A DNA stretch of 6,241 nucleotides from Candidatus Dormiibacterota bacterium (GTDB taxonomy: Bacteria; Chloroflexota; Dormibacteria; Aeolococcales; Aeolococcaceae): assembly GCA_955651875.1 (NCBI GenBank), contig CATPAP010000170.1, forward strand, positions 1 through 6,241, read 5' to 3'. Made by a program: the position numbers and the translations under genes. The notes under the pieces are model-generated. The model ran no database searches. It was not told the origin of the DNA and was given only the letters and a program-made list of their open reading frames with translations. Shown one piece after another: positions 1 through 5,648 of the stretch (position 1 is its first letter; each line of letters opens with the position of its first letter).

Positions 1-15
1 CTACCATCCGCGCCG

Positions 16-390
16 ATGGGCGTGCCCGCGCGAATCCTGCTTGCTGAGGACCAGGCGTCCGTGGCGGCGCCCGTGGTCAGCCGCCTCACGCAGGCCGGCC
101 ACGAGGTGAGGTGGGTGCGCCAGATGCGCGACCTGCGCAGGGTGATGGGCGACAGCCCGCCCGACCTGCTTCTCCTCGATACCACCCTGGACACCGACGG
201 CCTCGAGTACTTCCAGGCGGTGCGCTTCGCGCCCGAACATCCTCGGGCGGGTGTCGTTATCCTCACCCCGGAGGGCGACGCGCGCACCAAGGAGCGTGCC
301 CAGCAGCTCGGTGCGGCCGCCGTGCTCGCCAAGCCGCTGGACGGCGACGCGCTCGTCGCCGTGGTGGGCGACCTTCTCTCGATGATCTGA
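16..390 (+). CDS. Single-domain response regulator (CheY-like receiver)
   Basis: This 124-residue protein is essentially one receiver domain, which accepts a phosphoryl group from a histidine kinase and signals by conformational change. The landmarks are visible: strand 1 (RILLAEDQ) ending in the acidic pair E11/D12, the likely phospho-acceptor D55 at the end of the LLLLD strand, the switch threonine T84 (VVILTP), and K106 followed by P107 (LAKPLDGD). The aromatic switch residue usually found three positions before the lysine is replaced by V103, and no proline follows D55 in the usual place. No DNA-binding or enzymatic output domain follows, so it probably acts by protein contact or in a phosphorelay. 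The ATG at 16 lies six residues before the conserved strand, a normal position. However, the frame is open to the window edge and no ribosome site can be judged in 15 bases, so a longer N-terminus is possible. No partner kinase is in view. It converges on the next gene. Confidence 0.85.
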   Translation: MGVPARILLAEDQASVAAPVVSRLTQAGHEVRWVRQMRDLRRVMGDSPPDLLLLDTTLDTDGLEYFQAVRFAPEHPRAGVVILTPEGDARTKERAQQLGAAAVLAKPLDGDALVAVVGDLLSMI

Positions 391-443
391 GGCGACGGCT
401 CAGCCGGCCCGCCTCACTCCCCACTCGGCACCCTCGGCGCCGC

Positions 444-980
444 TCAGCGCAGCGCCTGGAGGATGATCAGCACCACGCTGCTCACCGCCCAGAAGACGAT
501 GGTGCCGCCGACGTAGCGCGGCGTGCGACCGTCAGTGCCGTCGTACCAGGTGATCACCCGATGACCGGTGAGCGCGACCGCCGCGGCGGCATCGACGACC
601 AGCACGAGCAGCGCGGTGAGTGCGCTCGCCTGCACTCCCTGGCCCGGCAGCACCGCTGCGAGCAGCAGGGACACGGCGCCGAGCGCGATGGCGGTGACCA
701 GCGTGGCGATCTGGGCTGTGCGCACCCAGCGCTGCCGCCGCGTCAGCACGGTGGCGAGGATGATGAGCAGCGCCGCGAAGGACGCCGACTCCACCGCGGC
801 GAAGATCTGCTCGGCGAGGCTGACATTGACGGTCCGGTTGCCGACGGTGGCCTGCCCAGCAAAGGCGGCGAGCGCGCCGAGCAGAGCCAGCAATGCGAGC
901 ACCATGTCCCAGCTGTAGATGGCGAGGAGCACTGCGGGGCGGCGTGCCTCGTCGGTCGCGGTCGGCGAGGAACCCTGCAC
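444..980 (-). CDS. Hypothetical five-helix integral membrane protein
   Basis: I do not recognise a named family for this 178-residue protein. It has a short polar N-terminus and about five hydrophobic segments, near residues 16-42, 59-80, 89-111, 116-138 and 156-175. Basic residues cluster in EARR (11-14), in the RRQRWVR loop (81-87) and in the loop with R141, R152 and R155. By the positive-inside rule this predicts a cytoplasmic N-terminus and an external C-terminus. No catalytic or transport motif is apparent. The start is GTG at 978-980. No Shine-Dalgarno sequence precedes it, but a TATGAT hexamer lies six bases upstream, which fits a leaderless transcript. It converges on the receiver gene across 53 bases and diverges from the dehydrogenase gene. 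The opposite strand also carries long open frames, but the coherent helix pattern and charge distribution favour this reading. Confidence 0.75.
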   Translation of the reverse strand: MQGSSPTATDEARRPAVLLAIYSWDMVLALLALLGALAAFAGQATVGNRTVNVSLAEQIFAAVESASFAALLIILATVLTRRQRWVRTAQIATLVTAIALGAVSLLLAAVLPGQGVQASALTALLVLVVDAAAAVALTGHRVITWYDGTDGRTPRYVGGTIVFWAVSSVVLIILQALR

Positions 981-986
981 GCGCGG

Positions 987-992
987 ATCATA
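987..992 (-). promoter_or_regulatory. Putative -10 box (TATGAT) of the membrane-protein gene
   Basis: Read on the minus strand the bases are TATGAT, one mismatch from the TATAAT consensus. Only six bases separate it from the GTG start at 980, so transcription would begin at or next to the start codon, giving a leaderless message. The region where a -35 box would lie (about 1010-1015) matches TTGACA poorly. The call rests on the hexamer, its spacing and the absence of a ribosome-binding site. Confidence 0.4.
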
Positions 993-1029
993 GGCAGCCT
1001 GGCTGCTGCGACCAGCGTGCGGACGCGGC

Positions 1030-1035
1030 TACGCT
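1030..1035 (+). promoter_or_regulatory. Putative -10 box (TACGCT) of the dehydrogenase gene
   Basis: TACGCT fits the TANNNT pattern common in high-GC bacteria and lies eight bases before the ATG at 1044. Initiation about seven bases downstream would fall at or next to the start codon, so the operon message would be leaderless or nearly so. This agrees with the lack of any Shine-Dalgarno sequence before that ATG. The expected -35 position (about 1007-1012) is a weak match and overlaps the corresponding zone of the opposing promoter. Confidence 0.3.
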
Positions 1036-1043
1036 GTCGCGCA

Positions 1044-2108
1044 ATGAGCGCGATCATCGCCGTCCTGCCGGGTGATCAGACCGGCCAGGAGCTGCTCGAC
1101 GAGGCTCTGCGAGTCGTCGCCCCCGAGGTCACTGAGCTCGAGCTCGAGCTGCGCACCTTCGACCTCTCCCTCGAGAACCGGCGCGCCACCAAGAACGCGG
1201 TCGTCGCGGAGGCCGCCGACGCCATGGTCGAATGCGGCTTCGGGCTCAAGGCGGCGACCGTGACCCCCGAGCGCGCCGGTGATGTGGGCAGCCCCAACGC
1301 GCTGCTCCGCCAGCGCGTCGGGGGCAAGGTGATCCTGCGCACCGGCCGGCGCATCCCCGGCGTGCCGTCGATCGCGGGGGTGAGCGCGCCGATGACGGTG
1401 GTGCGCATGGCCGTCGATGACGCCTACAACGCCAAGGAGTGGCGCGAGCAGTCCGAGGGCGAGGAGATCGCCTACCGCACCGAGCACATCTCGCGCTCGA
1501 CGTGCCGGGCGGTGGCCGAGTTCGCCTTCGCGCACGCGCGTCGCACCGACGCACGCGTCTTCGGCGGCCCCAAGTTCACCGTGTCGCCGGTGTACGAGGG
1601 CATGCTCAAGGAGGAGATGGACGCCGCCGCGAGCCGCTACCCCGACGTCGCCTACGAGCCGCAGCTGATCGACGCCACCTACGCGCTGCTGCTCAAGCAT
1701 GGCGACGGCGCCCTGGTCATCCCGGCGCTGAACCGCGACGGCGACTGCCTCAGCGACTTCGTGCTGCAGCTCTTCGGCAGCATCGCCGGCGCGGAGTCGC
1801 TGCTGCTCGGATTCACGGAGGACTCAGCCCAGCCCGACGTGGTCATGGCGGAGGCCCCGCACGGCACGGCGCCCGCCCTGCAGGGCAAGAACATCGCCAA
1901 CCCCATGGCGATGATCCTGGCCGCGGCATCGCTGCTCGGTTTCGTACCCGACCCGCAATGCAAGCTGGTCTCCCAGGCCATCTACGCGGCGACGTTCGAG
2001 ACGGTGCGCGCGGGGACGCGCACCGCAGACCTCGGCGGCCACGCCTTCACGGACGAGTTCACCAACGCCGTCATCGACGCGGTGCGCAACAAGCTGGGGA
2101 CGTGCTGA
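1044..2108 (+). CDS. Isocitrate/isopropylmalate-family dehydrogenase, isocitrate-type pocket
   Basis: This 354-residue protein belongs to the metal-dependent beta-decarboxylating dehydrogenases (isocitrate, isopropylmalate, tartrate/homoisocitrate). The family N-terminus appears as VLPGDQTGQE (7-16). The segment GSPNALLRQ (82-90) carries S83, N85 and R89 in the spacing of E. coli isocitrate dehydrogenase S113/N115/R119. R99, R121, Y128 and K177 match its R129, R153, Y160 and K230, and D210, D234 and D238 match the metal ligands D283, D307 and D311. This supports oxidative decarboxylation of isocitrate to 2-oxoglutarate. The cofactor loop HGTAP (273-277) is followed by A278 and L279, whereas NAD enzymes usually have Asp and NADP enzymes of the E. 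coli type Lys-Tyr, so cofactor preference cannot be read. The ATG at 1044 sits just before the first strand. Its open frame continues far upstream only because of GC-rich antisense sequence. It heads a four-gene block. A related 2-hydroxy acid substrate remains possible. Confidence 0.85.
   Translation: MSAIIAVLPGDQTGQELLDEALRVVAPEVTELELELRTFDLSLENRRATKNAVVAEAADAMVECGFGLKAATVTPERAGDVGSPNALLRQRVGGKVILRTGRRIPGVPSIAGVSAPMTVVRMAVDDAYNAKEWREQSEGEEIAYRTEHISRSTCRAVAEFAFAHARRTDARVFGGPKFTVSPVYEGMLKEEMDAAASRYPDVAYEPQLIDATYALLLKHGDGALVIPALNRDGDCLSDFVLQLFGSIAGAESLLLGFTEDSAQPDVVMAEAPHGTAPALQGKNIANPMAMILAAASLLGFVPDPQCKLVSQAIYAATFETVRAGTRTADLGGHAFTDEFTNAVIDAVRNKLGTC
2096..2100 (+). promoter_or_regulatory. 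Purine run (GGGGA) before the desulfurase start
   Basis: GGGGA is the only Shine-Dalgarno-like run before the GTG at 2102, but it ends one base from the start codon, which is too close for normal use. Because the start lies inside the 3' end of the dehydrogenase gene, translational coupling by reinitiation is the likelier mechanism. Confidence 0.25.
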
Positions 2109-3313
2109 TCGGCGGCGAGCGCATCTACCTCGACCACGCGGCGACCACCCCGGTCGCGGACGAGGTGGTCACGGCGATGCTCCCCTTCCTCAGCGAACAC
2201 TGGGGAAACCCCTCCTCCCCCCACGGGCGAGGCCGCGCCGCGCGGCAGGCGATCGACGACGCCCGCGACCGGCTCGCGGCCGTGCTCGGCTGCGCGGCGC
2301 GTGAGCTGACCTTCACCAGCGGGGGCACCGAGGCGGACAACCTGGCGCTGCGCGGCGTGCTGCAGCGCTGGGGCGCCGAGCGCGGGCGCCACGTGGTGGT
2401 CAGCTCCGTCGAGCACGAGGCGGTGCTGGCCACGGCGGCCGCGCTCCAGGCGTACGGTGACGCCGAGCTCACGGTGGTGGGCTGCGACGGGTCAGGGCGG
2501 GTGGACCCGGAGCGCTTGGCCGCGGCGGTGCGCCGCGACACCGTGCTCGTCTCGCTGATGCTCGCCAACAACGAGATCGGCACCGTGCAGCAGGTGGCAA
2601 CGGCGGCGCGTATGGCGCGCGCGGCCAATCCCCAGGTACTCGTGCACAGCGACGCTGTGCAGGCCCTGGGCAGGCTGCCGCTACGCCCAGCCGACCTCGG
2701 GGTCGACCTGCTCAGCGCGTCGGCCCACAAGTGCTACGGCCCCAAGGGATGCGGCCTGCTCTATGCGCGCTGGGGGACACACCTGACGGCCCAGCTGGAG
2801 GGTGGCGGCCAGGAACGCGGGCGGCGCAGCGGCACCGAGAACGTCGCCGCCATCGCCGGGTTCGCCGTCGCGGCCGAGCTCGTCGAGCACGAGCGCGAGC
2901 ACGAGGCGCCGCGCCAAGCTGGGCTGCGCGACTCGCTCGAGGCCGCGGTCGTCGCGGGCGCGCGCGGCGTGCGCATCGCGGCGGCGGACGCGGAGCGCCT
3001 GCCCAACCTCAGCGCCCTGCTCGTTAGCGGCGCGTCGTCCGAGGCGCTGGTCGCCGGGCTCGACCTTCTCGGCGTCGAGGTGTCGAGCGGGTCAGCGTGC
3101 TCCAGCGGCGCGGCGCAGCGGTCACACGTGCTCGAGGCGGTTGGCGAGGACCCCGCGGACACCGCGCTTGTGCGTGTCAGCCTCGGGCGCGGCAGCACCC
3201 CAGCGCAGGTGGCGGAGGCCGCGGCCGCGATCGTGTCAGCGGTCGCGAGATCGACCGCTGAGCCCGCCGCCGCTCCCACCGCGCGCCCGCGCAAGGTGCA
3301 CTCAGGGAGATGA
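2102..3313 (+). CDS. Cysteine desulfurase, class I (IscS/NifS-like)
   Basis: This 403-residue PLP enzyme converts cysteine to alanine and passes the sulfur, as an enzyme persulfide, to Fe-S cluster assembly or thio-modification pathways in the cytosol. Visible landmarks are the N-terminal YLDHAATTP (9-17), GNPSSPHGRG (35-44), FTSGGTEADN (71-80), H105 in SSVEHEAV that stacks on the PLP ring, D184 in HSDAVQ that contacts the pyridine nitrogen, the PLP Schiff-base lysine K210 in SASAHK, RSGTEN (242-247), and the catalytic cysteine C333 in SSGSACSSG. The longer loop after C333 and the RVSLGRGST segment (358-366) indicate class I rather than SufS. The length is normal, with a short Ala/Pro-rich basic tail after residue 382. 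The GTG at 2102 is the only usual start just before the conserved N-terminus and overlaps the dehydrogenase stop by seven bases. No scaffold protein (IscU/SufU) or thiouridylase (MnmA) gene follows, so the sulfur acceptor is unknown. Confidence 0.95.
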   Translation: MLIGGERIYLDHAATTPVADEVVTAMLPFLSEHWGNPSSPHGRGRAARQAIDDARDRLAAVLGCAARELTFTSGGTEADNLALRGVLQRWGAERGRHVVVSSVEHEAVLATAAALQAYGDAELTVVGCDGSGRVDPERLAAAVRRDTVLVSLMLANNEIGTVQQVATAARMARAANPQVLVHSDAVQALGRLPLRPADLGVDLLSASAHKCYGPKGCGLLYARWGTHLTAQLEGGGQERGRRSGTENVAAIAGFAVAAELVEHEREHEAPRQAGLRDSLEAAVVAGARGVRIAAADAERLPNLSALLVSGASSEALVAGLDLLGVEVSSGSACSSGAAQRSHVLEAVGEDPADTALVRVSLGRGSTPAQVAEAAAAIVSAVARSTAEPAAAPTARPRKVHSGR

Positions 3314-3332
3314 AAGCGCAAGATTTGGGACC

Positions 3333-4925
3333 GTGGCAGTCCAGCGCGCGCGTCCGCGACGGGGCACACGTCTGCTGATCAGCGTGCGGGGATTCGTGCT
3401 CACCCATCGCTGGACGCTTCCCGCCTTCGGCCTGTTCACGGTGCTGCGCATCCCGTCCTTCCTCGAGCCGCATTGGTACACGGACGAGGGCGGCTACGCG
3501 GCGGCGGCACGCTCCCTTCTCAACGGGCGTGTCCTCTACTCGCAGGTCTGGAACAACAAGCCTCCCCTCCACCTGTGGACCATCGCCGTGGACCTGGCGG
3601 TGTTCAGGGGCAGCGAGGCGGGGTTGCACCTGCTCACGTTCGCCAGCGGGGCGCTGACGCTCGCCGCGCTTGCGTACGTCGCGCTGCCTGTGCTCGGGAA
3701 GCGGCGGGCGTGGGTTGCTGTGGTGCTCGCGGCTGTGGCGCTGGGCACCCCGATCTTCGACGCGGAGCTCGCCCTCCCGGAGAGCCTGCTCATCGCCCCG
3801 GCGACGTGGGCCGCGGCGATCGTCATCCGCCGGGTTTGGGCCCCGTCGGCGCCGGCGGTCCGGCACTGGCCGGTGATCGCCGGCGGGTGCGCTGCCGCGG
3901 CCATCGCCTACCAGCAGACCGCGGTCGCGGACGCCGCCGCCCTGCTGCTCATCCTGGTGCTGAGCCCACGCGTCTCCTGGCGCGAGGTGGCGCAGTACGC
4001 CGGCACGGTGCTCGCGATCACCGCCGCGTGGGTGGCGGCGGCGGTGGCCACGGCGGGCGCGTCCGCGGTGGCGTTCGCCCTGGTGGGGTTCTACGTGCCG
4101 TACTCGGGGTCCGTGCTGCCGGCGAACCACGGCGCGTTCCTGCAGCTCGCGCTCACCCTGCTGTCGGCGTTTGTGCTCATCTGCGCCGGGGCCGTCGTGG
4201 CACGGCGCAACAGCGGCTTCCTCTGGGGTGCGTGGGTGTGGGCGGGGGCGGAGCTCTTGGTCGCCGGTGCCGCGCAGATGCCATTCGCGCATTTCCTCAC
4301 CGCCAGCGTCGTTCCCGTCATCCTGGCGGTCTGCAGCCTGCCCCGCCCGCGAGTGCAGCGCGTCTCACCGGTGCGGCTGCTGGGCGTGGCCTCGCTGCTG
4401 GCCGGGGTGTCGATCGCGGGGCTAGTGGCCAGGGTGGCAGGCGTCGACTGGATCCCGGAGCTGTCCTCGGCGGGGACGGTGCACCATCCCGACGACCTCG
4501 CGACGTATTACGGCGGCGCGGTCCAGGTGCTGGCCAGGCAGAGCGCGCTGAGCGGCCTGCAGGACCTCTTCGACGACCGGGTGGAGGGGGATCGCAATAC
4601 CTCGGCGTGGATCAAGAGCCACGGGCTCAGCGGGCGAACCGCCGTGGCGTGGTCGTCTGACGCGTGGCTGTACGTCATGGCCGACCTTCCGCTCAGCCTG
4701 CCGACGCCCCCGATCTACAACGACGAGGTTCTGCTCGGCGGCCAGGGGCAGGTGGCCAAGGTGGTGGCCGACATCGACCCCGACATGGTGGTCACCACCG
4801 ACGACGCTCTGCAGAACTTTCCCGAGGTCAAGCCGCTCCTCGCGCAACGCTATCGCATGGTCGACCGCGAGCAATGGAACGCGGTGTGGCTGCGCGACGA
4901 CATCCCCCTGCAAGGGACGCAGTGA
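3333..4925 (+). CDS. GT39/PMT-like (GT-C fold) membrane glycosyltransferase
   Basis: From this start the protein has 530 residues. Polytopic GT-C enzymes of this kind move a sugar from a polyprenyl-phosphate donor to an acceptor on the outer face of the membrane. The first external loop shows the GT39/ArnT-like pattern: HWYTDEGGYAAAARSLLNG (47-65), with the likely catalytic acidic residue among D51/E52, then VWNNKPPLHLW (72-82). About 11-13 hydrophobic helices cover residues 27-366, followed by a soluble C-terminal domain (about 370-530) that should lie outside the membrane. Donor and acceptor cannot be read from sequence. The GTG at 3333 follows GGGA with only a two-base gap. GTG at 3384 or 3396 (the latter after GGGGA) would also precede the first helix, so the N-terminus is uncertain by about 20 residues. 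It starts 19 bases after the desulfurase stop and overlaps the GT2 gene by four bases, so the two transferases probably act together. Confidence 0.8.
   Translation: MAVQRARPRRGTRLLISVRGFVLTHRWTLPAFGLFTVLRIPSFLEPHWYTDEGGYAAAARSLLNGRVLYSQVWNNKPPLHLWTIAVDLAVFRGSEAGLHLLTFASGALTLAALAYVALPVLGKRRAWVAVVLAAVALGTPIFDAELALPESLLIAPATWAAAIVIRRVWAPSAPAVRHWPVIAGGCAAAAIAYQQTAVADAAALLLILVLSPRVSWREVAQYAGTVLAITAAWVAAAVATAGASAVAFALVGFYVPYSGSVLPANHGAFLQLALTLLSAFVLICAGAVVARRNSGFLWGAWVWAGAELLVAGAAQMPFAHFLTASVVPVILAVCSLPRPRVQRVSPVRLLGVASLLAGVSIAGLVARVAGVDWIPELSSAGTVHHPDDLATYYGGAVQVLARQSALSGLQDLFDDRVEGDRNTSAWIKSHGLSGRTAVAWSSDAWLYVMADLPLSLPTPPIYNDEVLLGGQGQVAKVVADIDPDMVVTTDDALQNFPEVKPLLAQRYRMVDREQWNAVWLRDDIPLQGTQ
4912..4917 (+). 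promoter_or_regulatory. Ribosome-binding site of the GT2 gene
   Basis: AAGGGA lies four bases before the GTG at 4922, inside the last codons of the GT39-like gene. It is the clearest Shine-Dalgarno match in the window and settles the start of the GT2 gene at the GTGA stop/start overlap. Confidence 0.55.
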
Positions 4926-5644
4926 CCACACGACTGCCCGAGCTCAGCCTCGTCCTCCCGGTGCACAACGAGGCTGAGAACCTGCGCTGGTTGCTGCCCC
5001 ACCTCGCCACCACCCTGCCGGTGCTCGCCGAGCGCCATGAGGTCATCGTCGTCGATGACGGGAGCACCGACGGCAGCGGAGCGCTCGCGGCCGAGCTGGC
5101 CGCCGCGCTGGGCATCGAGCTGCGCATCATCCGCCACGACCACAAGAGCGGCTACGGTGCCACCGTCGGCGACGGGCTGCGCGCCGCGCGACTGTCCCAC
5201 GTCGCGTTCACGGACGCGGACGGACAATTCGAGGTCGCCGACTTCGCACTGCTGATCCCGTTGCTCGACGGCGCCGATCTTGTCGGAGGCTGGCGAGAGG
5301 AGCGGCAGGACGCTGCGATGCGCGCGGTGGTGAGCTGGGTGTTCAACACGCTGGTGCTGGTGCTATACAGGCTCCCCTACCGGGACCTCGATTGCGCCAT
5401 GAAGGTGATGCGACGCGAGGTCCTCCACTCTGTTGAGCTGCGTGCCCGCAGCGCGCTGCTCAACACCGAGCTGTACTACAAGGCCCGTTACGCGGGATGG
5501 CGCATCGCGCAGCATCCGGTGCCGCACCATCCGCGCCGCGCCGGCCGCCGTTCCGGGGCGCGCCCGAGCGCCATCGCACGGGCGATCAAGGAGCTGATCG
5601 TCTTCCGCTGGACGATGCGGCGCAGCCTGCCAGAGAAGCTCTGA
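4922..5644 (+). CDS. GT2 family glycosyltransferase, polyprenyl-phosphate sugar synthase type
   Basis: This 240-residue enzyme has a GT-A fold: LSLVLPVHNEAENL (8-21) opens the nucleotide-binding strand, VIVVDDGSTDGS (41-52) carries the uridine/GDP-binding acidic pair, and TDADGQF (97-103) holds D98, D100 and Q102, the DxDxQ metal/donor site seen in dolichol-phosphate mannose synthases. GGWREER (122-128) and DLDCAMKVMRRE (155-166) match the later conserved blocks of that family. One amphipathic hydrophobic stretch (132-150) could lie at the membrane surface. There are no C-terminal transmembrane helices, so it resembles the short soluble type. The expected reaction is transfer of a sugar from a nucleotide sugar to polyprenyl phosphate on the cytoplasmic face; the sugar is not predictable. 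The overlap with the GT39-like gene suggests it supplies that enzyme's donor. No GtrA-like flippase gene is visible. The stop codon directly abuts the stop of the opposing gene. Confidence 0.85.
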   Translation: MTTRLPELSLVLPVHNEAENLRWLLPHLATTLPVLAERHEVIVVDDGSTDGSGALAAELAAALGIELRIIRHDHKSGYGATVGDGLRAARLSHVAFTDADGQFEVADFALLIPLLDGADLVGGWREERQDAAMRAVVSWVFNTLVLVLYRLPYRDLDCAMKVMRREVLHSVELRARSALLNTELYYKARYAGWRIAQHPVPHHPRRAGRRSGARPSAIARAIKELIVFRWTMRRSLPEKL

Positions 5645-5648
5645 TCAG
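5641..5648. other. Palindrome containing both stop codons of convergent genes
   Basis: CTGATCAG is a perfect eight-base palindrome. Its core TGATCA provides the TGA stop of the GT2 gene on the plus strand and the TGA stop of the UDP-sulfoquinovose synthase gene on the minus strand, leaving no intergenic base. No T-rich tract or long stem is present, so it is not called a terminator. Confidence 0.9.

Noticed and set aside
391..443. Possible bidirectional terminator between the convergent receiver and membrane-protein genes
   Set aside because: Only short imperfect GC stems are present (for example around CGGCTCAGCCG) and there is no T tract; too weak to call.
111..1043. Upstream extension of the dehydrogenase reading frame without a stop
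   Set aside because: The translated extension is low-complexity Arg/Gly/Ala sequence antisense to the membrane-protein gene and overlapping the receiver gene; conserved family sequence begins only at the ATG at 1044.
1134..1151. Three tandem copies of a GAGCTC-like hexamer
   Set aside because: It encodes an in-frame Glu-Leu repeat (residues 31-36) within the dehydrogenase and is a local codon-level repeat, not a separate element.
2881..2910. Repeated GAGCAC/GAGCGC units in the desulfurase gene
   Set aside because: They encode a charged EHEREHE helix segment in the enzyme; no sign of a regulatory or mobile repeat.
3177..4292. Long open frame on the minus strand inside the GT-C and desulfurase genes
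   Set aside because: Its product is Arg/His/Pro-rich with no recognisable motif, as expected of the opposite strand of GC-rich genes; the plus strand encodes recognisable domains throughout.
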